Positions 62,681-64,000 of a stretch of 64,000 nucleotides of DNA are shown in pieces. The notes below the pieces were generated by a model. It was not told where the DNA came from. It was given only the letters and a program-made list of their open reading frames with translations, and searched no databases. The stretch's first letter is position 1. Every line of letters begins with the position of its first letter. The stretch is taken from the NCBI GenBank assembly GCA_907165135.1, contig OU015566.1, positions 10,710,157 to 10,774,156 on the forward strand. Direction: 5' to 3'. Position numbers and translations under genes: made by a program. This DNA is from Oikopleura dioica. Taxonomy: Eukaryota > Chordata > Appendicularia > Copelata > Oikopleuridae.

Positions 62681-63074
62681 CGTTGGACTTTTTGACTTAG
62701 CTTCTTCTCTAGTACTTCGACGATAATGTACTGAATGACTTGCTCGATGACGATCGCGAACGCTCATTCCGCGCGCGTGCGCCTTGCTCCTTGCGGCTTA
62801 CTGGCGCCACCGCGCGCAGCGGCGAAGCGCCATCTCGTATCATTCAGATTTGAGGATTCGGAAGTGTTATGAAATCTTTGAAAGGCGTAAAAAATGGAGT
62901 CAAACAAGAGTAATGGACGAACAAAATGCTCAAAAAATCATTTAATCTCATCTTGAAGATCAGCGGAGAACTTGTTGTTCTCTCCAGAATCTCTAGAAGG
63001 AATGCTGTTATTGGGAATTTTGGCATTTTTCTTGCACTCATTCTTAGTTAGAGAGAACAACAAGGATCGTCAAC
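62681..63074. promoter_or_regulatory. shared upstream region of two divergent genes
   Basis: The two starts face away from each other across 394 bp. A GC-rich patch of alternating GCGC words lies near 62765-62840 (GCGCGCGTGCG, CCACCGCGCGCAGCGGCGAAGCGCC) in otherwise AT-rich DNA. It could be a bidirectional promoter. No TATA box is obvious. Confidence 0.4.
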
Positions 63075-64000
63075 ATGGGCCAACTCTTTTCGCAATGCAA
63101 AAAGTCTGACCCCAGTTTGGGTAAGTAATTGATTAGTACCCCTGACAGACGACTAACTGTATTTCAGATGAAACTATCGAAGAAAACAAAGGTGAAGAAA
63201 ACCGAGTTCTTTTCTCTGAACAATTCGTCTCCTCTAAAAAGAAAGACAAAATTATGCGTCGAGGTATTAGCCTCTCATAGCTTTACTGAAGTCATTTTAC
63301 TTTTTAGAAAGACATCAAATTTTAAGAATTTCTGCTCACGTATCGAAGCACCTGAAATTTCAGCTTATCAATTTTCGATAAAGGCGGAAGACCTATTTTT
63401 GATGAAAAGGACATTCCGGATTAATTTTGCTTTAGGTTGCACAAAGAAAAAAGTAAAATTAAAAGAAATTTTCAGCGACTGGAGCTGGCGGACTTTTGGG
63501 AAAGACCCCACAGGTTGAAGATACAACTGATGAACTACCACTTGAAGAGAACCTTGCTGAAGGTAAGCTCCTTTTTTGATACAGTTACTATTTGAACTTT
63601 CAGCCGAGAAAAACGCGAATGAAAATATCAATCCTCAAGAAGAACCACGAGCTCTCTCGCCAACTCCCGCTGGTGGCAAGGTCTCTGCTGAAGAAATCGC
63701 CGCTTCAGAGGAACAACAGGTCGAAGCTGCTACTGAAGAACAACAGGCTGAAGCCGCTACTGAAGAGCAGCAGACTGAAGCTGCTTCCTCTGAGGAAACT
63801 CAAGGTAGCGAGATCCGGACTTGTTTCTGTCTCAAAAACAATTATTCTAGAAGCTGCTGAAGAAGCCGCCGTTGAGGAAGCAACTGAACAAGCGGCCGAG
63901 GAGGAAACCGCTGCTGAAGCTGTCGCTGAAGAAGCCGCTCCCGCCGAGGAAGCTGCCACCGAAGAGACTGCTCAGGAAGCTGAAACCGACGCCCCAGCTG
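63075..64000 (+). CDS. MARCKS-like acidic Ala/Glu-rich protein (5' part)
   Basis: Start MGQLFSQCKKSDPSL; Gly2 and Cys8 suit myristoylation and palmitoylation. Exons are about 63075-63120, 63168-63191, 63476-63562, 63604-63804 and 63851 to the right edge, all in frame with GT-AG introns. After exon 3 (TGAGGLLGKTPQVE) the chain becomes Ala/Glu/Gln/Thr-rich with near-repeats of AATEEQQ and EEAA. This resembles the acidic, membrane-anchored MARCKS, GAP43 or BASP1 type, but no basic effector domain has been reached by the window edge, so the assignment is by composition only. Truncated at the right. Confidence 0.7.

Overview
The window is animal nuclear DNA. Genes carry many introns, mostly 40-60 bp long with GT-AG ends. 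They are packed closely on both strands and include clear metazoan and ciliary orthologues (SULF endosulfatase, CFAP299, CIMIP2/FAM166, kinesin-13, ZZZ3, MTCH2). Most start codons sit a few bases after a pyrimidine-rich stretch ending in AG, as expected for spliced-leader trans-splicing, and several genes lie head-to-tail with gaps of 60-300 bp. Compactness, operons, probable trans-splicing and a few non-GT donors together suggest an appendicularian tunicate (Oikopleura-like). That assignment is inference; no species marker was tested. Exon boundaries were read by hand and may be off by a base or two.

Layout. 1-1399 (+): the 3' end of one gene, then an unrecognised basic protein. 2066-16244 (-): eight genes in one orientation, read as an operon in the order basic protein, mitochondrial-type membrane protein, large low-complexity protein, PPIL2, CFAP299, ZNF706, ZZZ3-like, kinesin-13. 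16245-18078: intergenic promoter region. 18079-37524 (+): TLCD4-like, an HSD17B4-type dehydrogenase, cyclin E (with a tRNA-Cys in an intron), MTCH2 and DDX41. 37605-42010 (-): a fibrinogen-domain protein and a SULF endosulfatase. 43173-45083 (+): CIMIP2/FAM166. 45367-50433 (-): four tandem copies of an unrecognised secreted, GPI-anchor-like family. 50434-60846: gene-poor, with one type II membrane protein. 60847-62680 (-): a degenerate phospholipase A2-like protein. 63075 to the end (+): the start of a MARCKS-like acidic protein.

Mobile DNA is concentrated in introns. The HSD17B4-type gene has been stretched to more than 9 kb by a hAT-like 3.6-kb element placed exactly on a splice acceptor, a 3.17-kb inverted-repeat element inserted within coding sequence that carries a 38-copy 56-bp hairpin satellite, and a TTAA-flanked foldback element. 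Kinesin-13 and one secreted-family gene have similar foldback insertions. For two insertions, removing the element and one target-site copy restores an intron of about 50 bp.

The most interesting points are the element that appears to have created an intron inside the SDR active-site region, the splice-acceptor target duplication, the new four-gene secreted family, and the PLA2-like protein that has lost its calcium-binding residues.
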